From Planctomycetota bacterium (GTDB lineage: Bacteria > Planctomycetota > Phycisphaerae > WQYP01): 23,743 bases of DNA. The stretch lies in contig JAJZOA010000155.1 in assembly GCA_021852225.1 (NCBI GenBank), forward strand, positions 1 through 23,743. Reading direction: 5' to 3'. This document shows, in pieces, positions 1 to 8,645 of the stretch. The notes below the pieces were generated by a model. It saw only the letters and a program-made list of their open reading frames with translations, was not told the origin of the DNA and did no database searches. Each line of letters opens with the position of its first letter. Positions within the stretch are counted from its first letter, which is position 1. Made by a program: the position numbers and the translations under genes.

Positions 1-2
1 CC

Positions 3-827
3 GCCGCAGTGAAAGCCGCGAAGGATGCGGATGCGGTTCTGCTGTTTGTGGGTGCCGACCAGCAGGTGGGCGCGGAAGCCCACGACCGCACGGATATCGG
101 CCTGCCGGGCGCGCAACATGCCCTGGCACGGGCGGTATTCGCGGCCAATCCAAAGACTGTTCTGGTTATTTCGTCCAACGCGCCTGTGGCGGTGAACTGG
201 GAACAGGAAAATCTGCCGGCGATTGTGGGCGGCCTTTTTCTGGGAGAACAGCAGGGCCATGCGTTGGCGGATGTGATTTTCGGGACGTATAACCCCGGCG
301 GGAAACTTTCCACCACCTGGTTCAAATCCGTCAAGCAGCTGCCGCGATTCCACGATTTCAATATTAGACATGGACGAACATACATGTATTTTAAGGGCCG
401 ACCCCTTTACGCCTTTGGCCATGGCTTGAGCTACACCACATTTGATTTCACAAACTTAAACATCAGCGCCAACACGCTGAAGCCCGGCGGCACCGTGCAG
501 ATTGCCTGCGATATCACCAACACCGGTATGGTCGCCGGCGATGCGGTCGCCCAGCTTTATATTCATGTCCGAGACGGCAAAGTTCAGCGGCCGAGGCTGC
601 AACTGGTGAATTTTGACCGCGTTCATCTGAAGCCCGGTCAGACCCGGACCGTCAGCATGGCACTTGCGCACAGCGATGAGGCACTTCGGTACTGGGATGT
701 AGCTGATCACGATTTTGTTCTGCGGCCGGCCACTGTGGATATTATGCTCGGCAGTTCGTCGGATCAGATTCACCTGCGGGGCAGTATCCGTGTCGCTGGC
801 GAAGCGGCCGCCGCCGCGGCCAACTGA
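3..827 (+). CDS. GH3 family glycoside hydrolase (beta-glucosidase/xylosidase type), C-terminal part
   Basis: Partial gene; the reading frame is open to the left edge, so the N-terminal barrel domain with the catalytic nucleophile lies outside the window. What remains (about 274 residues) starts inside the GH3 alpha/beta sandwich domain: the AKDADAVLLFVG strand, then EAHDRTDIGLPGAQ, a typical GH3 segment. The sequence RPLYAFGHGLSYTTF (about residue 132-146) is the hallmark joining the sandwich to the C-terminal fibronectin-III-like domain (about residues 160-245). By family these enzymes release glucose or xylose from beta-linked oligosaccharides. The exact substrate cannot be told from this end of the protein. 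The extreme C-terminus is Ala-rich. The next gene starts about 50 bases downstream on the same strand, but a shared function is not evident. Confidence 0.9.
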   Translation, partial: AAVKAAKDADAVLLFVGADQQVGAEAHDRTDIGLPGAQHALARAVFAANPKTVLVISSNAPVAVNWEQENLPAIVGGLFLGEQQGHALADVIFGTYNPGGKLSTTWFKSVKQLPRFHDFNIRHGRTYMYFKGRPLYAFGHGLSYTTFDFTNLNISANTLKPGGTVQIACDITNTGMVAGDAVAQLYIHVRDGKVQRPRLQLVNFDRVHLKPGQTRTVSMALAHSDEALRYWDVADHDFVLRPATVDIMLGSSSDQIHLRGSIRVAGEAAAAAAN

Positions 828-879
828 TGATCGCAGTCACGGACCGGAAGCGGACCGTGGTGAATATGGAAAATCATCC

Positions 880-2010
880 ATGGCTGATAGCACCGGCCGA
901 ATTACAGAGGACCAGGTCCCGCACCGCGGCGCGTGGCCCGCCGCATCGCTGCCAGGCGGTTGTCTGGAATCGGCAATTTACTGGGCGGGTGGAATCAGTA
1001 TTTTAACAGGTCAGAGTTTCCGCTGGATCGATCTGCGTTTTGCCGGACCACTGGCCACACCACTGCTGATAGGATGGCTGATTTCACTGGTAGGTCTGGG
1101 CGTAAGCCGCAATCTGGACATCCCCGCCAAACGGATCGTTACGCAGCATATCGTGCAGCGACGTATCTGGCTGAATCGGCTGTGGCTGATACCCTCCTGG
1201 TTGGTTCTGCTGACACTGCTGGCCAATACGTTCTGGTATTACCACCTTCTGCACCAGCGGCATGGGGACCTGCAAATAGGCCCGCCGATGTGCCTGCTGG
1301 TGCTGCTGGCCATGGCCGCGTGGCTGGGATTTGACCCGGCCCGCATGTTCATTTCACCTGACCATTTGCTGCCGGCACCGGCAAAGGGACAACGGCTGAT
1401 TCGCCAAACGGGGCCTGGTCGCGCATTTGGCGTGCTGTTTGTGATGCTGATGATATGGGTATTTGGCTTTGAATTCCGTGCTAATCCACCACCGGCCGGA
1501 GTAAAAGCTGACCTTGGCGTGGTACTCGGACACGCGGTACTGCCTGGAGATATTTGCGACAGATCCATGCGCAACCGCACCCTGACGGGGGTGACATTAT
1601 TTAAGGAACATCGCATTGGCTATCTCATGTTAAGCGGATCGGCTTCGGATGGCCCGAAGGTTTCCCGCAACAATCAGCCGGACGCCATGCTGAAAATCGC
1701 ATTGGCGGGCGGGGTACCGCGCGACCGGATCATTCTGGATTTTCATGGCGACAATACCCGGTTCACCGCGTTTAATACGAAAAAAGTCATGCGGCAGCGC
1801 GGATTTACAACCGTTGTGGCCATCAGTTCAGATTACCACCTGCCGCGCACCCGACTGGCCTTTGCACAAATCGGCATTCAGGCCTGGACGGTGGCCAGTG
1901 TGAACCACCAGTGGCGGCAGACCGATCCATTTTCCATGCTGCGTGAATTAATCGCTTATCCGGTTTATTATTTTGATCAGCGGTATCACCACCCGGAAGG
2001 TAAGCCATGA
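880..2010 (+). CDS. Membrane-anchored DUF218 (SanA/ElyC/YdcF-like) protein
   Basis: The ATG at 880 is chosen because the frame upstream overlaps the GH3 gene and is rich in Arg/Pro with no family resemblance; this gives 376 residues. Four hydrophobic segments (about 57-75, 101-121, 136-151 and 182-197) precede a C-terminal DUF218 domain (about 210-350). The domain shows the ADLGVVLG strand, LMLSGS, the DNTRFTAFNTKKVM segment (place of the usual Asp/Asn-Thr-x-x-Asn box) and SSDYHLPRTRLAF, where family members have a His and an Arg. Family members such as SanA and ElyC act in envelope integrity or handling of lipid-linked peptidoglycan or polysaccharide precursors; no enzymatic reaction is certain. 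The stop overlaps the next start (ATGA at 2007-2010), indicating translational coupling with the L,D-transpeptidase and supporting an envelope role. The Shine-Dalgarno signal is weak. Confidence 0.85.
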   Translation: MADSTGRITEDQVPHRGAWPAASLPGGCLESAIYWAGGISILTGQSFRWIDLRFAGPLATPLLIGWLISLVGLGVSRNLDIPAKRIVTQHIVQRRIWLNRLWLIPSWLVLLTLLANTFWYYHLLHQRHGDLQIGPPMCLLVLLAMAAWLGFDPARMFISPDHLLPAPAKGQRLIRQTGPGRAFGVLFVMLMIWVFGFEFRANPPPAGVKADLGVVLGHAVLPGDICDRSMRNRTLTGVTLFKEHRIGYLMLSGSASDGPKVSRNNQPDAMLKIALAGGVPRDRIILDFHGDNTRFTAFNTKKVMRQRGFTTVVAISSDYHLPRTRLAFAQIGIQAWTVASVNHQWRQTDPFSMLRELIAYPVYYFDQRYHHPEGKP

Positions 2011-2498
2011 CCTTGCGAAACGATATTCAATTGCGTGTGACCAAATCACAACATATGCTGGAAGTGATCAGCGCAGGGTGCACGATTGCCCGCTATGCCT
2101 GCATTACCGGCAGTTGTGTCGGGGACAAGGAAGTGGAGGGTGATCGGAAAACGCCACTGGGTCATTTCCGTGTGGTGTTTCGCAATCCGGAAAGCCGGTT
2201 TTTTCTTTCGCTGGGCTTGAATTATCCGAATGAATCAGACGCCATACGCGGCCTGGAAACCGGACTTTTAACGTTAGATCAATTCACCCGTCTGATACGG
2301 GACCTGGCCGAAGGGGATTTAACCGATCCAGTCGTGCAGGACCGAGTCTGGAAAACACCATTGGGCGGCGAAATATTTATTCATGGCTGCGCCGAGGGCC
2401 GAACCGGCACTGCCGGCTGCGTGGCATTATGCAATCCGGACATGGCGGAGCTTTTCGCGATTTGTGCAGTGGGCACGCCGGTGGACATTCTGCCATAA
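2007..2498 (+). CDS. L,D-transpeptidase (YkuD) family protein
   Basis: A 163-residue protein with the YkuD catalytic signature: His126-Gly127 in IFIHGCAEG, followed by Thr135-Ala-Gly-Cys138, where Cys138 is the expected nucleophile. Upstream are GDRKTPLGHFRV (the conserved TPxG turn) and LNYPNESD, both typical of the family. By family, such enzymes make 3-3 crosslinks in peptidoglycan or attach proteins to it, acting outside the cytoplasmic membrane. No signal peptide or membrane segment is visible at the N-terminus, which is odd for a periplasmic enzyme. Either export depends on something not seen here, or the enzyme acts on cytoplasmic precursors. It is coupled by a 4-base overlap to the DUF218 gene. 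Identification of the fold is firm; the substrate is inferred. Confidence 0.88.
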   Translation: MTLRNDIQLRVTKSQHMLEVISAGCTIARYACITGSCVGDKEVEGDRKTPLGHFRVVFRNPESRFFLSLGLNYPNESDAIRGLETGLLTLDQFTRLIRDLAEGDLTDPVVQDRVWKTPLGGEIFIHGCAEGRTGTAGCVALCNPDMAELFAICAVGTPVDILP

Positions 2499-2533
2499 CC
2501 ATGCTTGTGCATGGCCATGGCGGATTGCGGGCG

Positions 2534-2628
2534 CGGGCCTATGGCCCGGCGGCGGTGCCAGGAATTCAGACCGGGCGATCGTTGGGTAGAATATCCTAAC
2601 GGAGGGCGAATCAGCCCGATTTTCTCCG
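2534..2628. terminator. Hairpins between convergent genes
   Basis: The gap between the L,D-transpeptidase and the RND gene, which converge, holds two inverted repeats. One is CGGGCC-TAT-GGCCCG at 2534-2548. The other is a nested structure at 2600-2628 with outer arms CGGAG/CTCCG around GGGC-GAATCA-GCCC, the inner stem being followed by GATTTT on the plus strand. Neither is followed by a strong T-run, so a terminator role is only suggested by position. Confidence 0.35.
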
Positions 2629-2630
2629 AA

Positions 2631-5600
2631 CTATTCCTTTACGGCCGTCGTTATGCGCGGCTTGACACTGGCAATGTAGGTGTAGGCCACGGGAATAATA
2701 TAAAGTGAAAACAGACAACCAATGGAAAGCCCCGAGGCAATCATCAGGCCCATGTCGAAACGGCTGACCGCGCCGGCACCGCTGGCAATAAGCAGAGGCA
2801 CTACGCCAAAAACCATGGCCCCGGTGGTCATCAGAATCGGCCGCAGTCGCACACTGGAGGCTTTAATAACCGCCGCCTTACGGTCCAGACCTTCTTCTTC
2901 CTGCACGCGATTGGCAAATTCGACAATCAGGATTCCCTGCTTGGTAATAAGGCCGATCAGGGTAATCAGACCGACTTCTGTATAAATATTGAGCGTGCTG
3001 ATACCCAGAAACAGGAATGTAATGGCTCCGAAAATGGACATGGGAACCGTAAACAGAACGATCAGAGGATCACGGAAGCTTTCAAACTGTGCAGCCATCA
3101 GCAGAAATACCAGCACCACAGCCAGCAGGAAGGTAATATAAATACCGCTGCCTTCCTGAATGAATTGCCGGGAAGCCGCACCGTAATCAATTCCGTAGCC
3201 GGTGGGGTAAAGCTTCTGCTTTTCATTTTTCAGAAAGGTCAGCGCCTGTCCCATGCTTACACCAGGCTTGGGCAAAGCCTGAATCGTGACGGCATTCTGC
3301 TGTTGAAACTGTGGCAGAAATTCGGGGCGCACCACATGGTCAATGGTAATGAATGTCGAAAATGGCACCATGGCACCGGACGCGGTGCGGGCGTAATAGT
3401 TGTTAAGCATTTGAGATGTGGCCCGTCGCGGATCGGCAAGTTGTGGAATGACCTTGTAACTTCGGCCCTGAAGGTCAAAACGGTTGACAAAGTTTCCCCC
3501 CAGCAGCGGTTCCAGGTTCAGGCCGATTTGCGTCATGTTTAAGCCCAGGGCGGCGGCGATATTGCGATGGATAATCAGTTTAATCTGCGGATTGTCGTAA
3601 CGCAGATCTTTGGTCACAAAAAGGAACTGACCACTTTTATAAGCGCTCGCTATTAAATGATTGGCCGCCAGATCGAGGTCTTTGTAGCCTTTGGTGGAAG
3701 TAAGCACAAACTGAATCGGCAATCCCAAAGGCGTCCCCGGCAGTGAAGGCAGCGCAAAAGAGGTGACCTGCAATCCGGCCACACCGGCGAGTTTCTTCTG
3801 CAGTTCGGGCTGAAGCTGCATCTGAGTCATTGTGCGCTGGTCCCAGGGTTTGAGCAACATGCCGCCGATCAGGGCATTTTGCCCCGGCCCGATGGGCGAA
3901 AAACCGTTGACCTGAAATATGTTATCCGACTGCGGAAAGCTGCGGCAGATATTTCGAATCTGTTTGGCATACGCGTTCATATAATGCAGTGTCGCCGTGG
4001 GTGGGCCGGTGGCGGTGAAGAAGAGAATGCCCTGGTCTTCCGTGGGTGCCAGTTCGCTTTTTGCGCCCATCACCAGGAACGGAATGCTGACGAAAATCGC
4101 GACGGCGATAAGCAGAACCACGGGGCGAATTTCCAGAACAAGTTCAAGCGAGGCGTCGTACATGCGGCGCAGCCCGGCGAACAGCATGTCCAAGGTGTGC
4201 ACCAGCCCGTGGTCCTTGCTGGGTCTAAGCAGTTTGCTGCCCATCATGGGAGAAAGCGTCAGCGCCACGACCATGGAAACCAGCACGGTGAAAACCAGCG
4301 TGAAGGCAAATTCCGTAAACAGACTGCCGGTCAGACCGCCCATAAAGCCAATGGGCGCAAACACCGCCGCCAAAGTGGTGGACATAACCACAATAGGACC
4401 GGCCAGTTCACGAGCGCCCTTGATGGCCGCATTAAATGGAGTCAGTCCTTCATCTATATGCCTGTGAATGTTTTCCACCATGATAATCGCGTCATCCACC
4501 ACCAGACCGATCGCCAGAATAACGGCCAGCATGGTCAGCAGGTTGACGGAAAACCCGGCGGCCACCATGAATATGCCGCCCCCCAGCACCGACAGGGGTA
4601 TGGCCACCATCGGAATCAACAGTGAGCGCAACGAGCCTAAAAACAGGAACACCACCAGCACCACAATGCCCAGCGTAATGCCCACGGTATGGTACACTTC
4701 CTGAATTGCCTTGGTAATGTAAATGCTGCCATCGTAACCAATCGTTGCGTGCATGCCGCTGGGAACGGATTTTTGAATATGGCGGAACAGCACATGGGCC
4801 AGGTGGGCCACGGTCAGGTCGTTGGCATCGGGCGTGGGAGTTATGCCGATGAAGGTTGCCGGAATGCCGTTAAGATAAACCGCGGAATTATAGCTTTGGG
4901 CACCAAGTTCCACACGGGCGACATCTTTGAGGTAAATCGGCGCGCCATTCACATAGCTGACAATCAGTTTCTGGAACTGGTCTATGTTATTCAGCGATGT
5001 TGTCGCGGTAATAACCTTGGCGATGTTTTTGCCTTTGATGCGGCCTACCGCGGAAATATAGTTGTTTTCGGCCAGGGCGGTTGAAACATCGGCGGCCGTA
5101 ATGCCCAGCGCCGCCATTTTATTTGGATGCAGCCAGACGCGTACCGCATAGCTGTTGCCGCTGGAGCCGGTGCCGGGAGGCAGAATTTGCGCCTGGCTTA
5201 CGCCCGGAATCGCCTGAACCTGTGGCTGAACCACCCGCAGAAGATAATCCACAATCTGCTGCTGGTTCATGGTTTTGCTGTAAAACGCCAGATACATCAG
5301 AGCGCGGGAATCTCCCACGGTTTCGTTTATGACCGGTGACTGACTTTCCGGTGGCAACTGACTGGCCACCTGTTTAACCTTGGCCAGAATCTGCGCCACG
5401 GCGGAACTTGGATTGGTATTGAGCTTCATGTACACGCTTATCGCGGAGGTGCTTTCAGCGCTGGTCGCGGTCATGTAGTCAATGTCCGGCGCCTGCGCGA
5501 TGGCCTGTTCCAGACGGGCGGTAATAAACCCCTGCACAATTTCCGGACTGGCTCCAGGATAAGATGTCGTGACGGTGACGACCGCATTGACGATATTCGG

Positions 5601-5711
5601 GTATTCCCGCACGGTCATGCCCAGCCACGACCGCACCCCCATGATGAGAATAATCAGATTAATGGCACTGGCCAGTACCCAGCGTTTGACAAATATATCG
5701 GTAAATTTCAT
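2631..5711 (-). CDS. RND efflux transporter, HAE1 family (inner-membrane pump)
   Basis: A full-length 1026-residue RND pump, the usual size for AcrB/MexB/MexF relatives. It shows the two-fold repeat: TM1 at about 10-28, a large periplasmic loop, TM2-6 from about 340 on, and a second copy from about 530. The proton-relay residues are present: Asp406-Asp407 in GLVVDDAIIMVEN (TM4) and Lys924 in LITKQGILIVEFAN (TM10). The family exports drugs, dyes, detergents or metabolites by proton antiport, working as a trimer with a periplasmic adaptor and an outer-membrane channel. Both partners are encoded just upstream; the gap to the adaptor gene is only 15 bases and contains the AGGA ribosome-binding site (5721-5724). 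Heavy-metal RND motifs are not seen. The substrate cannot be predicted. Confidence 0.96.
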   Translation of the reverse strand: MKFTDIFVKRWVLASAINLIILIMGVRSWLGMTVREYPNIVNAVVTVTTSYPGASPEIVQGFITARLEQAIAQAPDIDYMTATSAESTSAISVYMKLNTNPSSAVAQILAKVKQVASQLPPESQSPVINETVGDSRALMYLAFYSKTMNQQQIVDYLLRVVQPQVQAIPGVSQAQILPPGTGSSGNSYAVRVWLHPNKMAALGITAADVSTALAENNYISAVGRIKGKNIAKVITATTSLNNIDQFQKLIVSYVNGAPIYLKDVARVELGAQSYNSAVYLNGIPATFIGITPTPDANDLTVAHLAHVLFRHIQKSVPSGMHATIGYDGSIYITKAIQEVYHTVGITLGIVVLVVFLFLGSLRSLLIPMVAIPLSVLGGGIFMVAAGFSVNLLTMLAVILAIGLVVDDAIIMVENIHRHIDEGLTPFNAAIKGARELAGPIVVMSTTLAAVFAPIGFMGGLTGSLFTEFAFTLVFTVLVSMVVALTLSPMMGSKLLRPSKDHGLVHTLDMLFAGLRRMYDASLELVLEIRPVVLLIAVAIFVSIPFLVMGAKSELAPTEDQGILFFTATGPPTATLHYMNAYAKQIRNICRSFPQSDNIFQVNGFSPIGPGQNALIGGMLLKPWDQRTMTQMQLQPELQKKLAGVAGLQVTSFALPSLPGTPLGLPIQFVLTSTKGYKDLDLAANHLIASAYKSGQFLFVTKDLRYDNPQIKLIIHRNIAAALGLNMTQIGLNLEPLLGGNFVNRFDLQGRSYKVIPQLADPRRATSQMLNNYYARTASGAMVPFSTFITIDHVVRPEFLPQFQQQNAVTIQALPKPGVSMGQALTFLKNEKQKLYPTGYGIDYGAASRQFIQEGSGIYITFLLAVVLVFLLMAAQFESFRDPLIVLFTVPMSIFGAITFLFLGISTLNIYTEVGLITLIGLITKQGILIVEFANRVQEEEGLDRKAAVIKASSVRLRPILMTTGAMVFGVVPLLIASGAGAVSRFDMGLMIASGLSIGCLFSLYIIPVAYTYIASVKPRITTAVKE

Positions 5712-5726
5712 GAAAACTGTTCCTGC

Positions 5727-6827
5727 TCAGGGCTTGACTGAATTATTAATTAAAATGACAGCGCCAGGATGAAGTTTGATCTGCCCGACGGTTATAACGG
5801 TCTGGCCGGCCTTAATGCCGGAAGTAATGGCCACCATATCTCCACGTTGCAATCCAGGATGCACGAGAATCTGTTTGGCGGTCAGGACAACCTTTTTTCC
5901 CTTGCCGGTCTTTTTTACCACATAGACATAATCACCAAATGTGCTGTAGGCGACGGCAAGCGCCGGGACAACAGTCACGTGCAGCACCTTGCCCGTCGCC
6001 ACGGAAATATCACCGAACATGCCGGGTTTAAGCAATTCCATTTTATTGGGAAACGTCGCCTGCACCTGAACATTCCGCGAATTCACATCCACCTGTGAAG
6101 AAATCGCTGATATGGTTCCCGTGAATACGCGTCCGGGAAAACTGTTGACGCGCAACGTCACTTTACGGCCCATTGCCAGAGCGGCAATATTATTCTGCGG
6201 AATAGAAAACACCGCGTAAATCGGCTGCCACGAATTCAGCGTCACAATGGATGTTCCCGGTGCGACAAACTGCCCCAGACTGACTTGCCGCAGCCCCAGA
6301 TAGCCGGCAAACGGGGCGCGAATGGCCAGTTTGGCCAGAGTGGCATTGTCCGATTGAACCTGCGCCAACGCTGTAGCCACATTGGCCCGATAGGTATCAA
6401 GTTGTGATTGCGCAGCGGCGCGAACCTTGATCAGCTTAATCGTTCTGGCCAAATTGGTTCTTGCCAGGGCCAGATTCGCCTGGTCCACACGAAGTTGAGC
6501 CAATTGGGTTGAATTATCAATTTGCAGAAGCAATTGCCCCGGCTTGACTTCCTTGCCGGAATGAAAATAGATTCCCGTCACATTGCCCGATATTTGTGCG
6601 GTTAAATCCACACTTTGCACCGCGGTTAGTGAACCTACCGCAGACAGATTCACCGGCCAGGAAGCATTACCGGCCTTGGCAGTGGAAACCGTCACGGGGG
6701 GCACCGGCAGATGCGCCATGACGTTGGCTATTTTCCGGTTTATAAATGCCTTAAAACCAAAAATAGCCACCAGCAATCCGCCAATTATAACCAGCAGAAA
6801 TATGGCAAGAAACAGACGTTTGAACAT
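5727..6827 (-). CDS. RND periplasmic adaptor (membrane fusion protein)
   Basis: A 366-residue membrane-fusion protein of the MexH/AcrA type. A single N-terminal membrane segment (about 5-28) anchors it, with no lipobox. The order of parts is normal: half a lipoyl domain (SAVGSLTAVQSVDLTAQISGNV), an alpha-helical hairpin rich in Ala/Leu/Gln (about 105-165), the second lipoyl half (LAIRAPFAGYLGLRQVSLGQFV), then a beta-barrel and a membrane-proximal domain. It bridges the RND pump and the outer-membrane channel. AGGA at 6837-6840 lies nine bases before the ATG. The gene sits between channel and pump genes with gaps of 28 and 15 bases, so the three are almost certainly one operon. The C-terminal half contains a KKTGKGKKV stretch, somewhat basic for the family. 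Confidence 0.95.
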   Translation of the reverse strand: MFKRLFLAIFLLVIIGGLLVAIFGFKAFINRKIANVMAHLPVPPVTVSTAKAGNASWPVNLSAVGSLTAVQSVDLTAQISGNVTGIYFHSGKEVKPGQLLLQIDNSTQLAQLRVDQANLALARTNLARTIKLIKVRAAAQSQLDTYRANVATALAQVQSDNATLAKLAIRAPFAGYLGLRQVSLGQFVAPGTSIVTLNSWQPIYAVFSIPQNNIAALAMGRKVTLRVNSFPGRVFTGTISAISSQVDVNSRNVQVQATFPNKMELLKPGMFGDISVATGKVLHVTVVPALAVAYSTFGDYVYVVKKTGKGKKVVLTAKQILVHPGLQRGDMVAITSGIKAGQTVITVGQIKLHPGAVILINNSVKP

Positions 6828-6855
6828 GATGACAAATCCTTAAATGGGTGAGGCT

Positions 6856-8466
6856 TTATGGAATCGCATTCACTTGATTGGACTTATTCGTCGGCTTTGC
6901 CGCTGCGGGGCGGGTCCGCGCCGGCGCAACGGCCTGCTTTTGGCGGGAATATTGCTTCGGCCACCAGCCACCGCCCAACGCCACAAACAGCGCGGCGGTA
7001 TCCCGATAGCGCTGAGCTTCGGCGGTTACAACGCCAAGTTCGGACTGTTGGAATTGCGTCTGGGTGTTAAGCAGGGAAAGATAATCAATGGCACCGGCGC
7101 GGTATTGTCTGCGGGCCAGAACGAATGCCTGGCCCGCGCTGATATATGCGGACTGATTGAACTTCAGCGACGTTGCATCATTCTGTATCGCCCGCAGCGC
7201 ATCGGCAACCTGTTGAAAAGCGGCCAGGACAGTGGATTGATAGGCGGCAATCTGCGCCCGAAGGGCCGCCTGGGCCGCCCGCTTGTTGGCAATAAGTGTG
7301 CCGCCGTCAAACAGCGTCACGCTGGCATTGGCGGCAACATCCCAGATCAGGCTTGAGGCATTGAAAAAGTCGGGAATGCGTCCATTTTCAAACCCCAGGT
7401 CGCCGGTGAGTTGAACGGTGGGGTACATTTTGGCAATGGCCACGCCGATGGAGGCGTTGTCAGCGCGAAGCTCGGCCTCGGCAAGTTTAATATCCGGCCG
7501 ATTGCGCGTCAGAACCGACGGCAGCGAGACGGGGATCATCATCGGCAGTTTCAATGATTTCAGGCGAATGGAGGGCAATCCGGCCTGGGAAGGGATCGTT
7601 CCCACCAGAACCGCCAGAGCATGGCGCACTGCGGCAAGAGATTGTTTCAACGGGGGCAACCTGGCTTTTGTGGTTTCCAGCAATGTCCGTTGATTTAACA
7701 CGTCTAAATATGTTACTGCGCCAAGCTTGTACTGTTGCGCAATCAACCTGAGAATATTCCGCTGAATCGTAACAAGCTTGCGGGTGGTCCGTATTTGCGC
7801 TTCATACGAGGCCATTAATATGGCATCGGAAACAGTGTTTCCCTCCAGCGTTAGATATGCCTCCTGCAGATTAAACCGCTGGGCATCCTCCAGGGCGCGG
7901 GTCTGATGACGGGCAAGTTTGTTCAAACCGAACAGGTCCGGCGTGTAACTGACATTCACCTGCCCGGTGTACAGACTGAAGCTGCGGGTCGGACCACCGA
8001 ATTGCGCGCCGCTGAATCGCTGACGGTCGCCGCCTCCGGTCAGCGACACCTGCGGCCAGCCTTCACCATCAATGGCTTTCGTGTTCTGGTGCGCCTCTTG
8101 CAGGGTGGCCAGTGCCTGAGTGATGGTGGGGCTGTGGGCGACCGCCCGTTTGATTAATGCGTTTATCTGTTTTGATTTCAGAAGTCTCCACCAGGTGCGC
8201 CGGATTTTTTTTCCATAGGCGAACCGCTGCCCCGCACCGGCCTGGCCCACGCCCTTGACCGCGACAGTTCCGCGGACGGGTTTGCCGGCGGTATAGGCAT
8301 GCACTTGCGGCGCGGGGGGGACATGCAATGGCGGTTCAAAGGAACAACCGGCCATCCCCAGACCAATCAGCAGGGCGCAGGGAACCAAGCCCCGCCAAAA
8401 GGCGCGGCCCGGTTGACGATCCGGATTTTCTGGTCGGCATTGGGGCGATAGGGAAACATTTTCCAT
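6856..8466 (-). CDS. Outer-membrane factor lipoprotein (NodT/OprM-type channel of the RND pump)
   Basis: A 536-residue TolC/OprM-class channel protein. The N-terminus ends in a lipobox, GMAGC, with Cys41 as the lipidated residue after a hydrophobic LVPCALLIGLGMAG stretch; the roughly 20 residues before it make a longer-than-usual n-region. Two outer-membrane-efflux repeats follow, recognisable from ALATLQEAHQN and AALRAQIAAYQSTVLAAFQQVADALRAI, which form the long alpha-barrel. PSVLTRNRPDIKLAEAELRA is the well-conserved RPDI segment of this family. AGGA at 8472-8475 lies five bases from the ATG, supporting this start. The C-terminus has an Ala/Pro/Lys-rich tail of unknown role. It is the first gene of the operon, transcribed divergently from the tetR-type gene. 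Confidence 0.93.
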   Translation of the reverse strand: MENVSLSPQCRPENPDRQPGRAFWRGLVPCALLIGLGMAGCSFEPPLHVPPAPQVHAYTAGKPVRGTVAVKGVGQAGAGQRFAYGKKIRRTWWRLLKSKQINALIKRAVAHSPTITQALATLQEAHQNTKAIDGEGWPQVSLTGGGDRQRFSGAQFGGPTRSFSLYTGQVNVSYTPDLFGLNKLARHQTRALEDAQRFNLQEAYLTLEGNTVSDAILMASYEAQIRTTRKLVTIQRNILRLIAQQYKLGAVTYLDVLNQRTLLETTKARLPPLKQSLAAVRHALAVLVGTIPSQAGLPSIRLKSLKLPMMIPVSLPSVLTRNRPDIKLAEAELRADNASIGVAIAKMYPTVQLTGDLGFENGRIPDFFNASSLIWDVAANASVTLFDGGTLIANKRAAQAALRAQIAAYQSTVLAAFQQVADALRAIQNDATSLKFNQSAYISAGQAFVLARRQYRAGAIDYLSLLNTQTQFQQSELGVVTAEAQRYRDTAALFVALGGGWWPKQYSRQKQAVAPARTRPAAAKPTNKSNQVNAIP

Positions 8467-8494
8467 AACTGTCCTGATCTCGGGGACAACATGT

Positions 8495-8553
8495 CGGGGT
8501 CGGGTTCAACACCCCGCCAGGCAATCCGGTTGGGCATCGCCGTAACCGGATTG
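8495..8553 (-). promoter_or_regulatory. Two perfect hairpins in the leader of the pump operon
   Basis: Two inverted repeats lie between the predicted promoter and the first pump gene. One is CGGGGT at 8495-8500 with ACCCCG at 8511-8516 (10-base loop). The other is CAATCCGGTT at 8522-8531 with AACCGGATTG at 8544-8553, a perfect 10-bp stem with a 12-base loop. They would form in the roughly 140-base leader of the pump mRNA. No T-run follows, so attenuation is not shown. The 10-bp repeat could equally be a protein-binding site. Confidence 0.45.
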
Positions 8554-8605
8554 ATCGACGCAGCCGGCAAACACATTTCACGGCTTTCCGCGACGACCAT
8601 CCTTG

Positions 8606-8618
8606 TTGACACTGTCAA
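8606..8618. promoter_or_regulatory. Candidate TetR operator, inverted repeat
   Basis: TTGACA-C-TGTCAA is a perfect inverted repeat of 6-bp arms around one base, placed between the divergent pump operon and regulator gene. A third half-site, TGTCAA, sits at 8640-8645, and the longer TGTCAAGAT is present twice in direct orientation (8613-8621 and 8640-8648). The location over both promoters is where a TetR-type repressor would bind; binding itself is inferred. Confidence 0.55.
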
Positions 8619-8645
8619 GATAGGCTACAATTTAGACTATGTCAA
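8617..8645 (-). promoter_or_regulatory. Predicted sigma-70-type promoter of the pump operon
   Basis: On the minus strand TTGACA (8645-8640) is a perfect -35 box, followed after exactly 17 bases by TATCTT (8622-8617), a 4/6 match to the -10 box. It points toward the outer-membrane-factor gene. Its -35 box overlaps the start codon region of the tetR-type gene and its -10 region overlaps the inverted repeat, so a repressor bound there would block it. On the plus strand TTGACA (8606-8611) and TACAAT (8626-8631) could serve the regulator, but their spacing of 14 bases is short. Confidence 0.5.
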
